NCBI RefSeq assembly: GCF_008830185.1
Contig: NZ_WAGX01000005.1
Location: forward strand, 1,426,001-1,490,000
Source: Candidatus Galacturonatibacter soehngenii
GTDB lineage: Bacteria > Bacillota > Clostridia > Lachnospirales > Lachnospiraceae
Length of the DNA: 64,000 nucleotides
Direction: 5' to 3'
Part shown: positions 43,571 to 53,231 of the stretch, one piece after another
Layout of the letters: each line of letters opens with the position of its first letter
Position numbering within the stretch: position 1 is the first letter of the stretch
Notes under the pieces: generated by a model
What the model was told of the DNA's origin: nothing
Database searches by the model: none
Seen by the model: the letters and a program-made list of their open reading frames with translations, nothing else
Translations under genes and position numbers: made by a program

Positions 43571-46093
43571 TTACATTATATTTTCAAAATCTTCTTCCAA
43601 TAAAATAACTCGTTTTTCTTCATCATATCTTCTTTTCATAATGATGTCTTTAAGCTTTTTAAGCTTCTTTTTATTTGACTGTACAATCGCTTTGTCAACA
43701 ATCTCCTTTACTTGATCTATCGTTAACGCTTCCTCATCCTTTTGAATGTTGCCAAGACAAGTATACAACGCTAAGATAGCCATATCATCAATGGTATACA
43801 TTAATGTTTTGGCATAATCTTTTCCAAACTCGACTAATTCGTCATTGTTGTATTCTGGTAATTCAACTTGATTGGTAACTCGATTTGCAAAGTCTGTATC
43901 TTTGCTCAAAAGTGCCTTAATACCCGATTTGGTATCTTCTAAGATTAGCAGTATTTCTTCATTTGCCTCTCGAATTGCACTCATCATACCTTTAATTGTT
44001 TTTTCCGTCAGGTTTCCAGCCTTTTCAATAATCAAGACTCCGCCTTCCATCTTATTCGTCAGCTGTTTAATGTCCTTTATATTTAGGGTATTTGCAGATA
44101 TTTTTGCAACTTTAGCACTTTTTTTATGTTGTGCTATTTGGATTTCTTTTGCAATTTCCATGGCAAGTGTTGTTTTTCCCGTTTTTTCATTGCCAAGTAC
44201 CGCAATATAACCAACATCAAAAGGAATTCCTGCACTACTTGATTCATTTATTGAATCAAAAATAGCATTTAAAGACTTCTCTACACCTCGAACAGATAAA
44301 AATGCTGCAAATGCTTCCTTTTGTTCCTTTGTTAATCCGCTACTTTCAGCAATTACTTGCTTTTTCTCTTCTTCTTGATATTCATTCGAGGTCGTGTCAA
44401 GTTCATCTGCAAGAATAGCTTCAATATTTGCAGATAGATTGGAGGTATCATCTGCTTCCTCTTCTATTACAGCTTCTGGTTGCTCTTCTTTTGTATTCTC
44501 TTTTGTGTCTTCTAAGCTTATGTTACTATCTTCGGTTATGTTATCAGGAGTAGCTTCATCTAATTCTTTTACTTCTTTAATTTCTGCTTCTTTGACATCT
44601 GCTTCAAGAGGTAACTCTTCTTCAGAATTTAAATCTTCTAGCGCTTCTAGCTCTTTTGAAATATCAATCATATCCGTATGATAGCGAATCTCTTCTTCTT
44701 GCAATTCCTTTAAGCTAAGATCACTTTCTCTCCCCTTTTCAAGGGAAGCTGCTACTTGTGCTAAAGCTTCATCTTCTTCCAAAAAGCTAGCTTCAATTGC
44801 GGCAGCAATTTCTTGTCCATTTGCCTTCATCTCTTCTTCTGAAATAATAAGAGATAACTTTGACATGATATTTTCAGCCTTTTGAAGCGCTTTACTTTTT
44901 GCTTCATTAAGTCGTTTTAGCTCTGCCTCTTTGATAGCAAGTTCAGCCGCCGATTTCATTCTATCCCATTCTTTTAATACATCTTCAATCTTAATTTGCC
45001 CTGTGATTTGTTTTTCTAATATATTCGCTTCCGGCATATATAAACTGATTTGTCCATCTCTTTCTTCTGCTAGTACTTTATCAAAAGATGACTTTTTTTC
45101 TTCATTCTCATTCACTGCAACAGGTATTTCTACCTGCAAATTTTCTTGAAAAATTTCGTTTTTTTCAAGTTCTTCATCAAAATTAATATCAAGAATCTGA
45201 CTATCTTCCACTAGTTTTCTAATATTTTCCATAGTGGAGTCTACCGCTTCTTTTTCGGTAGCACTCATAATCTGTTCCATGCTTTTTGCAAGTTCTGCCT
45301 GCAAATTAATGGTATCGTATTTACCTAAATTAACTGGCTTAATTGTAATATCATTGGGATCTACTTCATCAGAGAACATATCTTCTGTAATAACCTGAAT
45401 TTTTGAAGAATCAATCATATCTTGTACTTCCATTGATTCTTCGTCCTCCTCGTCATAATAGGAGGTTACCTCTTCTTTTATATCAAACCGATGATCATAT
45501 TTTTCTTGTTGTTCAGGTGTCAAAGGTCGATAAAGCATCTTTAGCTCCATAGCCTTTTCGACAAATTTTCCTTCACTAAACCATAAAATGATTTCATCGC
45601 ATTCTTCTACACATTTTGAACCCATTCCAGCTTCATGATACAGATGAGCCAGTTCATATGCCCACTCCTCATGATATTCTTTTTCTTTGAACGCTTCCAT
45701 GATAGGGATTAACTCTTCTGGACTAGCACCTTTGGCTTTATAAATTTTATATTTTAGTATATCTGCTGCTATATCTCCAGGTGATAAATGTACAAATTCT
45801 CTATAATAATCAATGGCTTCTTCGTAATCTTCCATTTTAATTGCAAGTTCAGCTAATTTATATACCATCATCCTGCCAATTGGCGAACGATCATAAGCCA
45901 TCAATAATAATTCATGGCTCTCTTCATACTTCGCATTTTTTTCATAGATATCACTTACCGTGCATAGCATAGAAACGTTTTTAACTCTTCTCCAGTCTAT
46001 TGTATCAGCAAGCTTCATAGCAGATATATAATCTCCTTCATTTACAAGCTTTTTAATCTGATCTGCCTTTATTCTGTATTCATACTTGTCCAT
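43571..46093 (-). CDS. TPR-repeat protein with C-terminal P-loop ATPase-like domain
   Basis: An 840-residue cytoplasmic protein of unknown function in three regions. Residues 1-190 are TPR-like helix pairs (GDYISAMKLADTIDWRRVKN, YEESHELLLMAYDRSPIG, EEAIDYYREFVHLSPGDIAA). The middle (190-600) is long, very acidic and low in complexity (Glu-rich, coiled coil). Residues 628-840 form a P-loop domain: LGNEKTGKTTLAMEIAKEI (Walker A) and GGVLIIEKAG as a weak Walker B, followed by an AAA-like RVTNQVELP. It is a single gene with its own terminator. A scaffold or chaperone role is only a guess. The ATG has GAGGTG eight bases upstream. Confidence 0.6.
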   Translation of the reverse strand: MDKYEYRIKADQIKKLVNEGDYISAMKLADTIDWRRVKNVSMLCTVSDIYEKNAKYEESHELLLMAYDRSPIGRMMVYKLAELAIKMEDYEEAIDYYREFVHLSPGDIAADILKYKIYKAKGASPEELIPIMEAFKEKEYHEEWAYELAHLYHEAGMGSKCVEECDEIILWFSEGKFVEKAMELKMLYRPLTPEQQEKYDHRFDIKEEVTSYYDEEDEESMEVQDMIDSSKIQVITEDMFSDEVDPNDITIKPVNLGKYDTINLQAELAKSMEQIMSATEKEAVDSTMENIRKLVEDSQILDINFDEELEKNEIFQENLQVEIPVAVNENEEKKSSFDKVLAEERDGQISLYMPEANILEKQITGQIKIEDVLKEWDRMKSAAELAIKEAELKRLNEAKSKALQKAENIMSKLSLIISEEEMKANGQEIAAAIEASFLEEDEALAQVAASLEKGRESDLSLKELQEEEIRYHTDMIDISKELEALEDLNSEEELPLEADVKEAEIKEVKELDEATPDNITEDSNISLEDTKENTKEEQPEAVIEEEADDTSNLSANIEAILADELDTTSNEYQEEEKKQVIAESSGLTKEQKEAFAAFLSVRGVEKSLNAIFDSINESSSAGIPFDVGYIAVLGNEKTGKTTLAMEIAKEIQIAQHKKSAKVAKISANTLNIKDIKQLTNKMEGGVLIIEKAGNLTEKTIKGMMSAIREANEEILLILEDTKSGIKALLSKDTDFANRVTNQVELPEYNNDELVEFGKDYAKTLMYTIDDMAILALYTCLGNIQKDEEALTIDQVKEIVDKAIVQSNKKKLKKLKDIIMKRRYDEEKRVILLEEDFENIM

Positions 46094-47060
46094 TGCTCAT
46101 TCACCTCTGTCATTGCCACCACAATGCATTTTTTGTCTCTTAACCCACTAGTATTAAGTGTATCATATGGGTATTATCTTGTCAAAAAAAAGCTAAATTA
46201 TACATCTAAAGTACGAAGTATGTCACAACAAAAAATTAAACTTTATGCGTTTCAACGAAAAAGAGAATCTATGTATATCACATAAACTCTCTTTTCATGT
46301 TTTTTCGTATTTAATTGTTTTCAAATCCTTTTTAATCGGAGGCAAAAATTGTGATTTTACATCTGTGTATAATTAGTTATACTATGCAAATATTCCCAAT
46401 TCTATTCATTGTTAACAGTTGCTGATCCAATATTTTGAATAATATATCCATTATTCGCAATGTATTTGTAAATACACTTTCAATTAATATTATATAAATA
46501 TTTTCTATCAGTCTATTTACTACTAACACTTTTATAGCCTGTTTCTTTACACATTCTATAAAACTATCAGACCTTTTTGTGGCTTCCTTCAATATGAGGA
46601 CTATTATCACGAGTAAATATTTCCGGAATTCGCTCCGATTTGTTATTATTTTCAGCCGGATATTCTATATTAACTACACAGATTATTATTAGTCCTGCCA
46701 CTCATATTGAACCGATAAATCAACTAACATTTCCAACGGTATCAACCTCTTTCTTTTAATACTTTTAATTATCTTTCACCTAATTATTAGTATTATCTGA
46801 GTGCTTTATCTTTTGTTGTATTTATCTTAACACAGTCAAAAACATTTGTCAATATATTTTGCTCTGTATAATATTGTTAATTATTTATTGTTCTATTTAT
46901 CTATACTATTTTGTTTTTTTATTATATTCTATATAATTTTCTGATTATTTAAAGGGAGTCTTTTATACATTATATTATAAAAAATGCAGATTGAAAGATG
47001 AGTTTATCCGGATAGCTAGTACTTGTTTCTCTTCTTTAATCTGCATTTTGTTAATTACAT
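46094..47060. other. Gene-poor AT-rich interval
   Basis: Nearly one kilobase between the TPR gene and the aconitase-family gene. No intact gene could be supported. A minus-strand open frame at 46377-46610 has no ribosome site. Its region and the bases up to about 46715 may be a decayed coding remnant (see findings). A weak inverted repeat with AAAAGAGA and TCTCTTTT arms lies at about 46258-46298. No tRNA or structured RNA was recognised. Confidence 0.4.
46981..47049 (-). terminator. Probable terminator of the aconitase-family gene
   Basis: A 12-base-pair perfect stem (46981-46992 with 47038-47049) with a long 45-base loop. A T-rich run follows on the minus strand. It starts 12 bases past the stop codon. 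The long loop makes it less sure than the others in this window. Confidence 0.55.
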
Positions 47061-49349
47061 TTATCCTTTATAGTAATTAATTAAACATCCTTTTAAGATA
47101 ATTGTTCTTTCATCCTCTGTTAATTCACCCATTTTAAGAGTAAATTCTTTTAATGTATCTCCTACTACAAAGGCTTTTATTTCTGTTTTTTTGTCTTCAA
47201 TTGCTTTTTTAACATTTGGTACAAAAATATAGTTTCCATTTGTAAATGGTAATTCTTCATTAGCAATAATAAATGGAAGCATTCCCCAATTAATCAAATT
47301 AGAACGATATCTTTTTGTAGCATATTCATTCGCAATATTTGCACATCCACCAAGTACTCTTTGGCAGGATGCCGCTTGTTCACGTGCAGAACCATCTCCA
47401 GGTTTTACAGCAAAAATAGTACTTCCAATACCAGTATTCTTATAATCTACTGTTTCAAAATGTGACTTAATCAAGTCAAATACAGGTGCTATTTCACTTA
47501 ATTCTTCTTCAGGTGCTTTTCCCTGTCTTCTTGCATTTTCTGCTCTTTGCACCTCTTTTGCCTTTCCAACATATTCAGGATCTTTTCTGGATAGTGTAAA
47601 TTCAGCAAGACCAATTGGATTGGAACGATATGAGGAAGTCTCTCCTGAAGGAATTAATTCGTCTGTCGTTGTTACTGGATCATGGATTTCTGAAACTACT
47701 TTCATTAACATATGATCTGTAAGTGCTATCATCTCTGGCCAGTCTTTAATATTTGGACCAAATTTAATAGATACACTTGGGTCAGCTACTCCCTTACTAT
47801 CAAATACGCGATTCTCATAGATTGTCTTATCAAAGAAATATTTAGGAGTTGTATAATCAACATCAATATCTGTGGCTGCTGTTAAATAGCCTTTGTTTGC
47901 TGCTGTTGCTGCAATTGAACGTGCATCCATAAGTGCAACAGACGCAATTTGTCCGCTTTGTAGCTTAGAGCCTTCTCGATTAGGGAAATTTCTGGTTGAA
48001 TGTCTAATACTAAAAGCATTGTTTGATGGTGTATCGCCAGCCCCAAAGCAAGGTCCACAAAATGCGGTTTTAACAACTGCTCCAGCTCCCATTAATTTAG
48101 CAATACTTCCATTTTTCACAAGTTCCATATAAATTGGTGTGCTGGCTGGATAAACACTAAGTGTAAATTCATCTGCACCAATACTTGCACCTCTTAAAAT
48201 GTCTGCTGCATCACAGATATTTTCAAAACCTCCACCTGCACAGCCAGCGATAATTCCTTGTTCCACGTATAGCTTGCCATTACGTACTTTATCTCTTAGC
48301 GTAAAGTCAACAGAACCACCAAGACTTACTTTTGCTTTCTTTTCACAATCTGCTAAAATATCCATTAGATTCGCATTCAACTCTTCAATTGTATATGTAT
48401 TACTTGGGTGAAATGGCATTGCAATCATTGGCTTAACTTTGCTTAAATCAACATAGATCATGCCATCATAATATGCTACCTTGTCCGTATTTAGCTCGCA
48501 ATACTCTTCTTTTCTTCCATGAATTTCATAAAATTCTTTTATTTCATCATCTGTTTTCCAAATAGAAGATAAACAGGTTGTTTCTGTTGTCATAACATCA
48601 ATACCAATTCTAAAATCAGCACTTAGGTTTGCAATTCCATCGCCTACGAATTCCATAATTTTATTATTAACGTATCCATTTGCAAACACCTCGCCGATAA
48701 TTGCAAGGGCAACATCTTGTGGGCCAACACCCTTTTGAGGCTTTCCAGTCAAATAAACACCTACAACTTTCGGCATGTTGATATCGTAAGTTTTTGATAA
48801 TAGCTGTTTTACAAGCTCTGGGCCACCTTCTCCCATTGCCATAGTTCCAAGGGCTCCATATCTGGTATGACTATCAGAACCTAATATCATTTTTCCACCA
48901 CCAGCAAGCATTTCTCTTGCAAATTGATGAATGACTGCCTGATGAGGCGGAACATATACCCCGCCATATTTTTTTGCAGCGGTCAATCCAAACATATGGT
49001 CATCTTCATTGATAGTTCCTCCTACTGCACATAAACTGTTATGACAATTGGTAAGAATATAAGGAACTGGAAATTTCTCAAGCCCTGATGCTCTGGCTGT
49101 TTGAATAATTCCTACAAAAGTAATATCATGAGATGTTAACTTATCAAACTTTAGTTTTAACTTTTCCATGTTACCAGATGTGTTATGTTGCTCTAATATA
49201 CGATATGCAATTGTGCCCTTAGCCGCTTCTTCCTTGGTTGGCACTGCTGTACCTAATTTACTACTTAATACAGCATTTACTTGCTCATTGTCTTCAATAA
49301 TCTCAGTGCCATTTAATAAATATGCACCACTTTTGTATAATTGTACCAT
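47061..49349 (-). CDS. Aconitase-family hydratase
   Basis: A 762-residue dehydratase of the aconitase superfamily. It shows the substrate-loop start [39 protein letters not shown] (conserved SDSHT), the Cys pair [20 protein letters not shown] and the later [11 protein letters not shown]. The Cys residues are those expected to hold a 4Fe-4S cluster. The length and order match the aconitase-like "hydratase" of the YbhJ type rather than citrate-cycle AcnA/B. The substrate is probably a citrate-like acid but is unproven. The ATG has AGGAGG upstream. No citrate synthase or isocitrate dehydrogenase gene is adjacent. Confidence 0.8.
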   Translation of the reverse strand: MVQLYKSGAYLLNGTEIIEDNEQVNAVLSSKLGTAVPTKEEAAKGTIAYRILEQHNTSGNMEKLKLKFDKLTSHDITFVGIIQTARASGLEKFPVPYILTNCHNSLCAVGGTINEDDHMFGLTAAKKYGGVYVPPHQAVIHQFAREMLAGGGKMILGSDSHTRYGALGTMAMGEGGPELVKQLLSKTYDINMPKVVGVYLTGKPQKGVGPQDVALAIIGEVFANGYVNNKIMEFVGDGIANLSADFRIGIDVMTTETTCLSSIWKTDDEIKEFYEIHGRKEEYCELNTDKVAYYDGMIYVDLSKVKPMIAMPFHPSNTYTIEELNANLMDILADCEKKAKVSLGGSVDFTLRDKVRNGKLYVEQGIIAGCAGGGFENICDAADILRGASIGADEFTLSVYPASTPIYMELVKNGSIAKLMGAGAVVKTAFCGPCFGAGDTPSNNAFSIRHSTRNFPNREGSKLQSGQIASVALMDARSIAATAANKGYLTAATDIDVDYTTPKYFFDKTIYENRVFDSKGVADPSVSIKFGPNIKDWPEMIALTDHMLMKVVSEIHDPVTTTDELIPSGETSSYRSNPIGLAEFTLSRKDPEYVGKAKEVQRAENARRQGKAPEEELSEIAPVFDLIKSHFETVDYKNTGIGSTIFAVKPGDGSAREQAASCQRVLGGCANIANEYATKRYRSNLINWGMLPFIIANEELPFTNGNYIFVPNVKKAIEDKKTEIKAFVVGDTLKEFTLKMGELTEDERTIILKGCLINYYKG

Positions 49350-49697
49350 TATAAATCCTCCTATTTCTAAAAAATCGCACTAAGGGTATTATAATAGTAT
49401 ATGCTAGCAATGTAAAGTGATATATGGGAGTTGGAAGAAAATTTAAAAACCCACTTTTTATTATTAATAAAAATTCATAATGACTAATTTTTTCAAAAAA
49501 TTACATTTTTCTGTTAATTATAAATAACTAAAATAAATAATGTAACAAATTTGTAAATTTTCTTTAATCTTTCTTCTAAATTTATATGTTATTATCTAAA
49601 TACCTGTGCAACATTTTGCACAGTAGCATCTACAATGCACTTAACTTTATAGGAGCATGCATTGTAGCAAAGGATATCATCGAAAGGATGTAGCAAT
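49350..49697. other. Divergent AT-rich region with leader hairpins
   Basis: About 350 bases between the aconitase-family gene and the divergent GT-C gene. The left part is A/T-rich with no recognisable feature. The last 95 bases carry two perfect hairpins before the GT-C start: an 8-base-pair stem with a four-base loop (49604-49623), and a 10-base-pair stem with an 18-base loop (49630-49639 with 49658-49667). Confidence 0.5.
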
Positions 49698-51089
49698 TTG
49701 ATTACAAAATTAAAAAATTTAAACAAAACATTTTATTTAGAATTACTCTTTTATATTGCTTTGTTTGGTGTGTTTTTTATCTGGTGTCTGATGCTTCGAT
49801 TTGATGATGCACCCGATGAACTAGGTCGTTATAGTATCTGTCAATATATTTTTAACCATTGGAAACTTCCTCATGGCGGTGATATGGAAATTAGAATGGA
49901 AGCATGGGGCTTTTCTTATGCATTTCAGCCAATCCTTCCTTATATGATTGGTGCTGTATTAATGAAGTTGACCGCTCTATTTACAAGCAATGCTTATTTT
50001 TATATTATTGCAGCACGATTTGTTAGTGTCATATGTGGTATTGTGATGGCCGTATTTGTTCGTAAAATCGCAAAAAGGCTTTTTATTGACTCTTCATGGC
50101 AATGGATTTTTACGTTTTTAGTAATGTTACTTCCACAAAATATGTTTATGTTTGTGTATGTAAACACAGATTCCATGGCTCTTATGTCATCTGCAATCAT
50201 TGTTTATGCCTGGTTATATGGATATGATACAAATTGGAATCATAAAGCATGCATTTTACTGGCAATTGGAATTATCTTTAATGCAATGTCCTATTATAAT
50301 GCTTATGCTTTTATCCTATGCAGTGTCATTGTGTTTGTTGTGCATCATATTTCGTATTCTAAGTCAGATAAATTAGTAATACAGTGGAGCTCACTCCTAA
50401 AGAAAGGATTGTTTATTTCCTTTCTTGTATTTCTTGGTACAGGCTGGTGGTTTATACGAAGTTATATTCTTTATGATGGCGATTTTCTTGGGTTACGTAT
50501 ACGAAATGAATATGCAGAAAAATACGCTACCACAGAATACCTTAAGCCTTCCCAAGCAAAAACTTACTATATTGCAGGACTCTCTGTTTTTCGTATGTTA
50601 AAAGAAACACATTATATTATCGACCTTTCACTTAGCTTTATTGGCCAATTTGGTAATATGAGTATTGTACTTCACAAATGGATGTATCGTGGGTATGGCA
50701 TTTTGATAGGATTAGCTTCTATTGGATTACTGCTAAAAAAACGAAAACCTTTAACCTTACTTCATTTTAACAAAAAAGATACCTTTGCATTTTACATTTC
50801 CATGATTATATGTATTATTGTCCCTATCTTTTTATGTACCTACAGCTCCTACGTAACTGATTATCAGCCTCAGGGACGTTATATCCTGCCTATGGTCATA
50901 CCTTTTATGATATTTATAACAATTGGACTTAAGAAGCTCTTTGATTTAATTTTAAGAGATGAATTCCTATATCAGGATGCGACAAGGGTTGTTAGGGCAT
51001 GGTGCGTTATTGTTGTTTTCTTCTTTATGAAGGATATTGTATTTAGAACGTATTGGGATACCTTTACCAAGTTTATTACTTCTCTATAA
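49698..51089 (+). CDS. GT-C type membrane glycosyltransferase
   Basis: A 463-residue integral membrane protein with about ten helices. The first extracellular loop has MLRFDDAPDELGRYSICQYI, with the acidic DxPDE motif of polyprenol-phosphate-sugar dependent transferases. Near the end comes DYQPQGRYILPMVIPFMIF, as in related multi-membrane transferases. It probably transfers a mannosyl or other sugar outside the membrane, with an unknown acceptor. The start is TTG, with AAAGGATG about eight bases upstream. It stands alone and has a hairpin leader. It ends before a terminator (51107-51171). Confidence 0.7.
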   Translation: MITKLKNLNKTFYLELLFYIALFGVFFIWCLMLRFDDAPDELGRYSICQYIFNHWKLPHGGDMEIRMEAWGFSYAFQPILPYMIGAVLMKLTALFTSNAYFYIIAARFVSVICGIVMAVFVRKIAKRLFIDSSWQWIFTFLVMLLPQNMFMFVYVNTDSMALMSSAIIVYAWLYGYDTNWNHKACILLAIGIIFNAMSYYNAYAFILCSVIVFVVHHISYSKSDKLVIQWSSLLKKGLFISFLVFLGTGWWFIRSYILYDGDFLGLRIRNEYAEKYATTEYLKPSQAKTYYIAGLSVFRMLKETHYIIDLSLSFIGQFGNMSIVLHKWMYRGYGILIGLASIGLLLKKRKPLTLLHFNKKDTFAFYISMIICIIVPIFLCTYSSYVTDYQPQGRYILPMVIPFMIFITIGLKKLFDLILRDEFLYQDATRVVRAWCVIVVFFFMKDIVFRTYWDTFTKFITSL

Positions 51090-51106
51090 TAATAACCCTA
51101 AAAAAT

Positions 51107-51171
51107 AAAAAAGGTTCAATCTCTTTTCATACTTTTTTTTTCAGATAAATAATTTAAGGAGATTGAACTTT
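51107..51171. terminator. Convergent terminator between the GT-C gene and the GlsB-like gene
   Basis: Inverted repeat with a 10-base-pair core (51114-51123 with 51159-51168) and flanking A-rich and T-rich arms, with a loop of about 35 bases. It is between convergent genes and can act in both directions. Confidence 0.65.
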
Positions 51172-51176
51172 TTCAT

Positions 51177-51434
51177 TTAAACTTTATTTTTAAATAGTGC
51201 ATTTATAATAAAAAGCAATATAACAGAACCAATAAAAGATACCACTAAACTCCACAGATTAAAACCTGTCATTCCTGTACTGCCTATTATATTCATGATA
51301 AACCCACCTATTACGCCTCCAACTATACCTACCAGTATATTACTTCCCACCCCCATTTTTGCGTTATTTCCTGTAATCATACTTGCTAGCCATCCTGCTA
51401 TACCACCTATAATAATCCAGCTTATTATTCCCAT
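51177..51434 (-). CDS. GlsB/YeaQ/YmgE-family small membrane stress protein
   Basis: An 85-residue protein with three hydrophobic helices. It shows IGGIAGWLASMITGNNAKMG and GIVGGVIGGFIMNIIG, which are the Gly-rich blocks of the transglycosylase-associated/GlsB family. Members are stress-induced membrane proteins with no firm enzyme role. It follows the CsbD-like gene by about 20 bases, and the two are probably co-transcribed. The ATG has AAAGGAAAAG upstream. Confidence 0.88.
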   Translation of the reverse strand: MGIISWIIIGGIAGWLASMITGNNAKMGVGSNILVGIVGGVIGGFIMNIIGSTGMTGFNLWSLVVSFIGSVILLFIINALFKNKV

Positions 51435-51455
51435 TGTCTTTTCCTTTCTCTTGTT

Positions 51456-51668
51456 TTATTTTTTATCTATTTTATCAAGGATGTCATTCACCTTTGATGA
51501 GGCCTTTTCTTTTATATTCTCTCCAAACTCTAACGCTGTATCAGCAATTTCTCCTTTCTTTCTTTGAAGTTTTCCCTCCATTTCCATCCATTCTGATTCC
51601 AAAGCTTTACCTGTATTTTCTTTTATTGTCCCTGCAAGTTTATCTAGCTTATTGTTAATTGATTTCAT
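51456..51668 (-). CDS. CsbD-family stress protein
   Basis: A 70-residue, highly charged protein. NNKLDKLAGTIKENTGKALE and EWMEMEGKLQRKKGEIADTA are CsbD-family sequence, and a helical repeat ends in KVNDILDKIDKK. CsbD proteins accumulate in the general stress response of Bacillus, but their function is not settled. The ATG has AAGGAGA eight bases upstream. It is paired with the GlsB-like gene. Confidence 0.85.
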   Translation of the reverse strand: MKSINNKLDKLAGTIKENTGKALESEWMEMEGKLQRKKGEIADTALEFGENIKEKASSKVNDILDKIDKK

Positions 51669-51850
51669 ATTTGGTCTCCTTATATAGAATTTATGTAAAA
51701 TATTTTAGCTGTCATTATTATTACAAGCTAAAGCGTTTTTTATTCTATTTTCTTTTTTAAATTATTGTAGGTTATCTTTATACAAAAAACAGACAAATGA
51801 ATTATTTGGATTCACTCGTCTGTTTTGTAGCTTACTTTCTTTCATTGGTC

Positions 51851-52252
51851 TTAACTTTCAACTTCATACGCATACGGCAACAATTCTTTTGCCAACACTT
51901 TTCCTAAGGTATTATTTCCTGTAGAAATGATAACTTCACAATTTGGTGTATAATCACTTAATATTTGACGACAATTTCCGCATGGAGGTATTACTTCTTC
52001 CCCTTCTTTGCCACGAACTGCTACAATTGATACAAACTCCCTTTCACCATGTGCAATTGCATTACCAAGCGCAACCTGCTCTGCACAAGCACCATGTATG
52101 GAATAGACATTGATACCTTTATATATTTTACCGCTTTTACCTCTCACCGCTGCTCCAACCGTATGATTAAAATTTTCACTGTCATAATTTAAGACGATTA
52201 CCTCTTGAGCCATTTTTACTAATTCATTATCTTTTTCATTTAGTAATTTCAT
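51851..52252 (-). CDS. Cytidine deaminase-family protein (blasticidin-S deaminase-like)
   Basis: A 133-residue zinc deaminase. The zinc and proton-shuttle motifs are HGACAEQVALGNA (Cys-Ala-Glu) and PPCGNCRQILSDY (PCxxC). The pattern GINVYS...CAEQVALG and the closing ELLPYAYEVES resemble blasticidin-S deaminase more than classical Cdd. A nucleoside or drug substrate is possible. The ATG has AAGGGTG five bases upstream. It stands alone between the CsbD pair and the dehydrogenase cluster. Confidence 0.8.
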   Translation of the reverse strand: MKLLNEKDNELVKMAQEVIVLNYDSENFNHTVGAAVRGKSGKIYKGINVYSIHGACAEQVALGNAIAHGEREFVSIVAVRGKEGEEVIPPCGNCRQILSDYTPNCEVIISTGNNTLGKVLAKELLPYAYEVES

Positions 52253-52381
52253 TTTATCACCCTTATTTTATATTTATAAATTTTATTATACACTCAGCAT
52301 TGCTTACTAACAATATTTAGTTCTCTGTGCATAATTAAATGCAATTTATATTCTAAAACTCAAAGGCCAAATTTTTATTCT

Positions 52382-53191
52382 TTATGATAACTGTGAAGCA
52401 ACACATCCTCCATCACAGAGGATATCCACTCCAGTCAAGTAGCTAAGCTTTTTATCTGCAATATAACGGAATAAGTACGCAATTTCCTCCACTTTTCCAT
52501 AACGCTTTATTGCGCATTTTTCTATGAAATCCTTGCTTATCTCTTTTTCCATTTCTCCCATTGGAGTTTCAAATAATCCCGGCGAAACTGAAACAATACG
52601 TATTCCCTTTTGTGCAAACTTTTTAGCATCTGTCTTTGCATACCAGATTACAAAATTTTTGGAGATTCCATATGAAACACCTGTCCGATGCTTTTTAGGT
52701 AGTAAATTCACTCGTTGCATCATTTTCTTCATAAACTGTCTATGACTGATTCTAGATAATTTGTAATGTTTATTTGGCATTATAATTTCTGGTATCATAT
52801 ACCCAGACATAGATGACACATCGATTAAGCAAGAACCATTTTCCATATACTGAAAGAATACATCATTTACATGAATCGTACCAAGTGCATTTACCTTCAT
52901 TATTGCTTCAGCATCCGCCATGTTGGGTGACATGCCAGCAGCATGAATTACGGATTTAATACATCCTAACTTCGAGGCATGTTTTGCTAATTTTTCTACT
53001 GATTTTTTGTCCGACACATCACATGCAAATGCCTCTGCATCAATACCTAATTCTGTTAACTCGTCGATTGCTTTTTTTAATTTCTCAACTGTTCTTCCAG
53101 AAATAATTATATAATGATCTTGCCCCATTACTTTGGCAGTTGCAAGTCCCATACCACTTCCGCCACCTGTTATTACACATATATTTTTCAT
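52382..53191 (-). CDS. Short-chain dehydrogenase/reductase
   Basis: A 269-residue classical SDR. It shows the cofactor loop VITGGGSGMGLATAK, HAAGMSPN in place of NNAG, LIDVSSMSGY with the catalytic Ser, and VSYGISKNF with Tyr and Lys. A basic insertion lies between Ser and Tyr (HYKLSRISHRQFMKKMMQR), which makes this stretch longer than usual. It is an NAD(P)-dependent oxidoreductase on an unknown alcohol or ketone. It lies 40 bases behind the next dehydrogenase gene and is probably co-transcribed with it. The ATG has GAGGG upstream. Confidence 0.85.
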   Translation of the reverse strand: MKNICVITGGGSGMGLATAKVMGQDHYIIISGRTVEKLKKAIDELTELGIDAEAFACDVSDKKSVEKLAKHASKLGCIKSVIHAAGMSPNMADAEAIMKVNALGTIHVNDVFFQYMENGSCLIDVSSMSGYMIPEIIMPNKHYKLSRISHRQFMKKMMQRVNLLPKKHRTGVSYGISKNFVIWYAKTDAKKFAQKGIRIVSVSPGLFETPMGEMEKEISKDFIEKCAIKRYGKVEEIAYLFRYIADKKLSYLTGVDILCDGGCVASQLS

Positions 53192-53231
53192 TATATACCC
53201 TCTTTTCTTAATTATAAACTGTTCTATTTTT

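Noticed and set aside
43872-45149. Several Ser-rich plus-strand open frames
   Set aside because: They are the antisense of the acidic Glu-rich region of the TPR protein, whose codon bias leaves the opposite frame open.
46258-46298. Inverted repeat with AAAAGAGA and TCTCTTTT arms as terminator
   Set aside because: The stem is interrupted and no gene clearly ends there, so it was only mentioned within the gap description.
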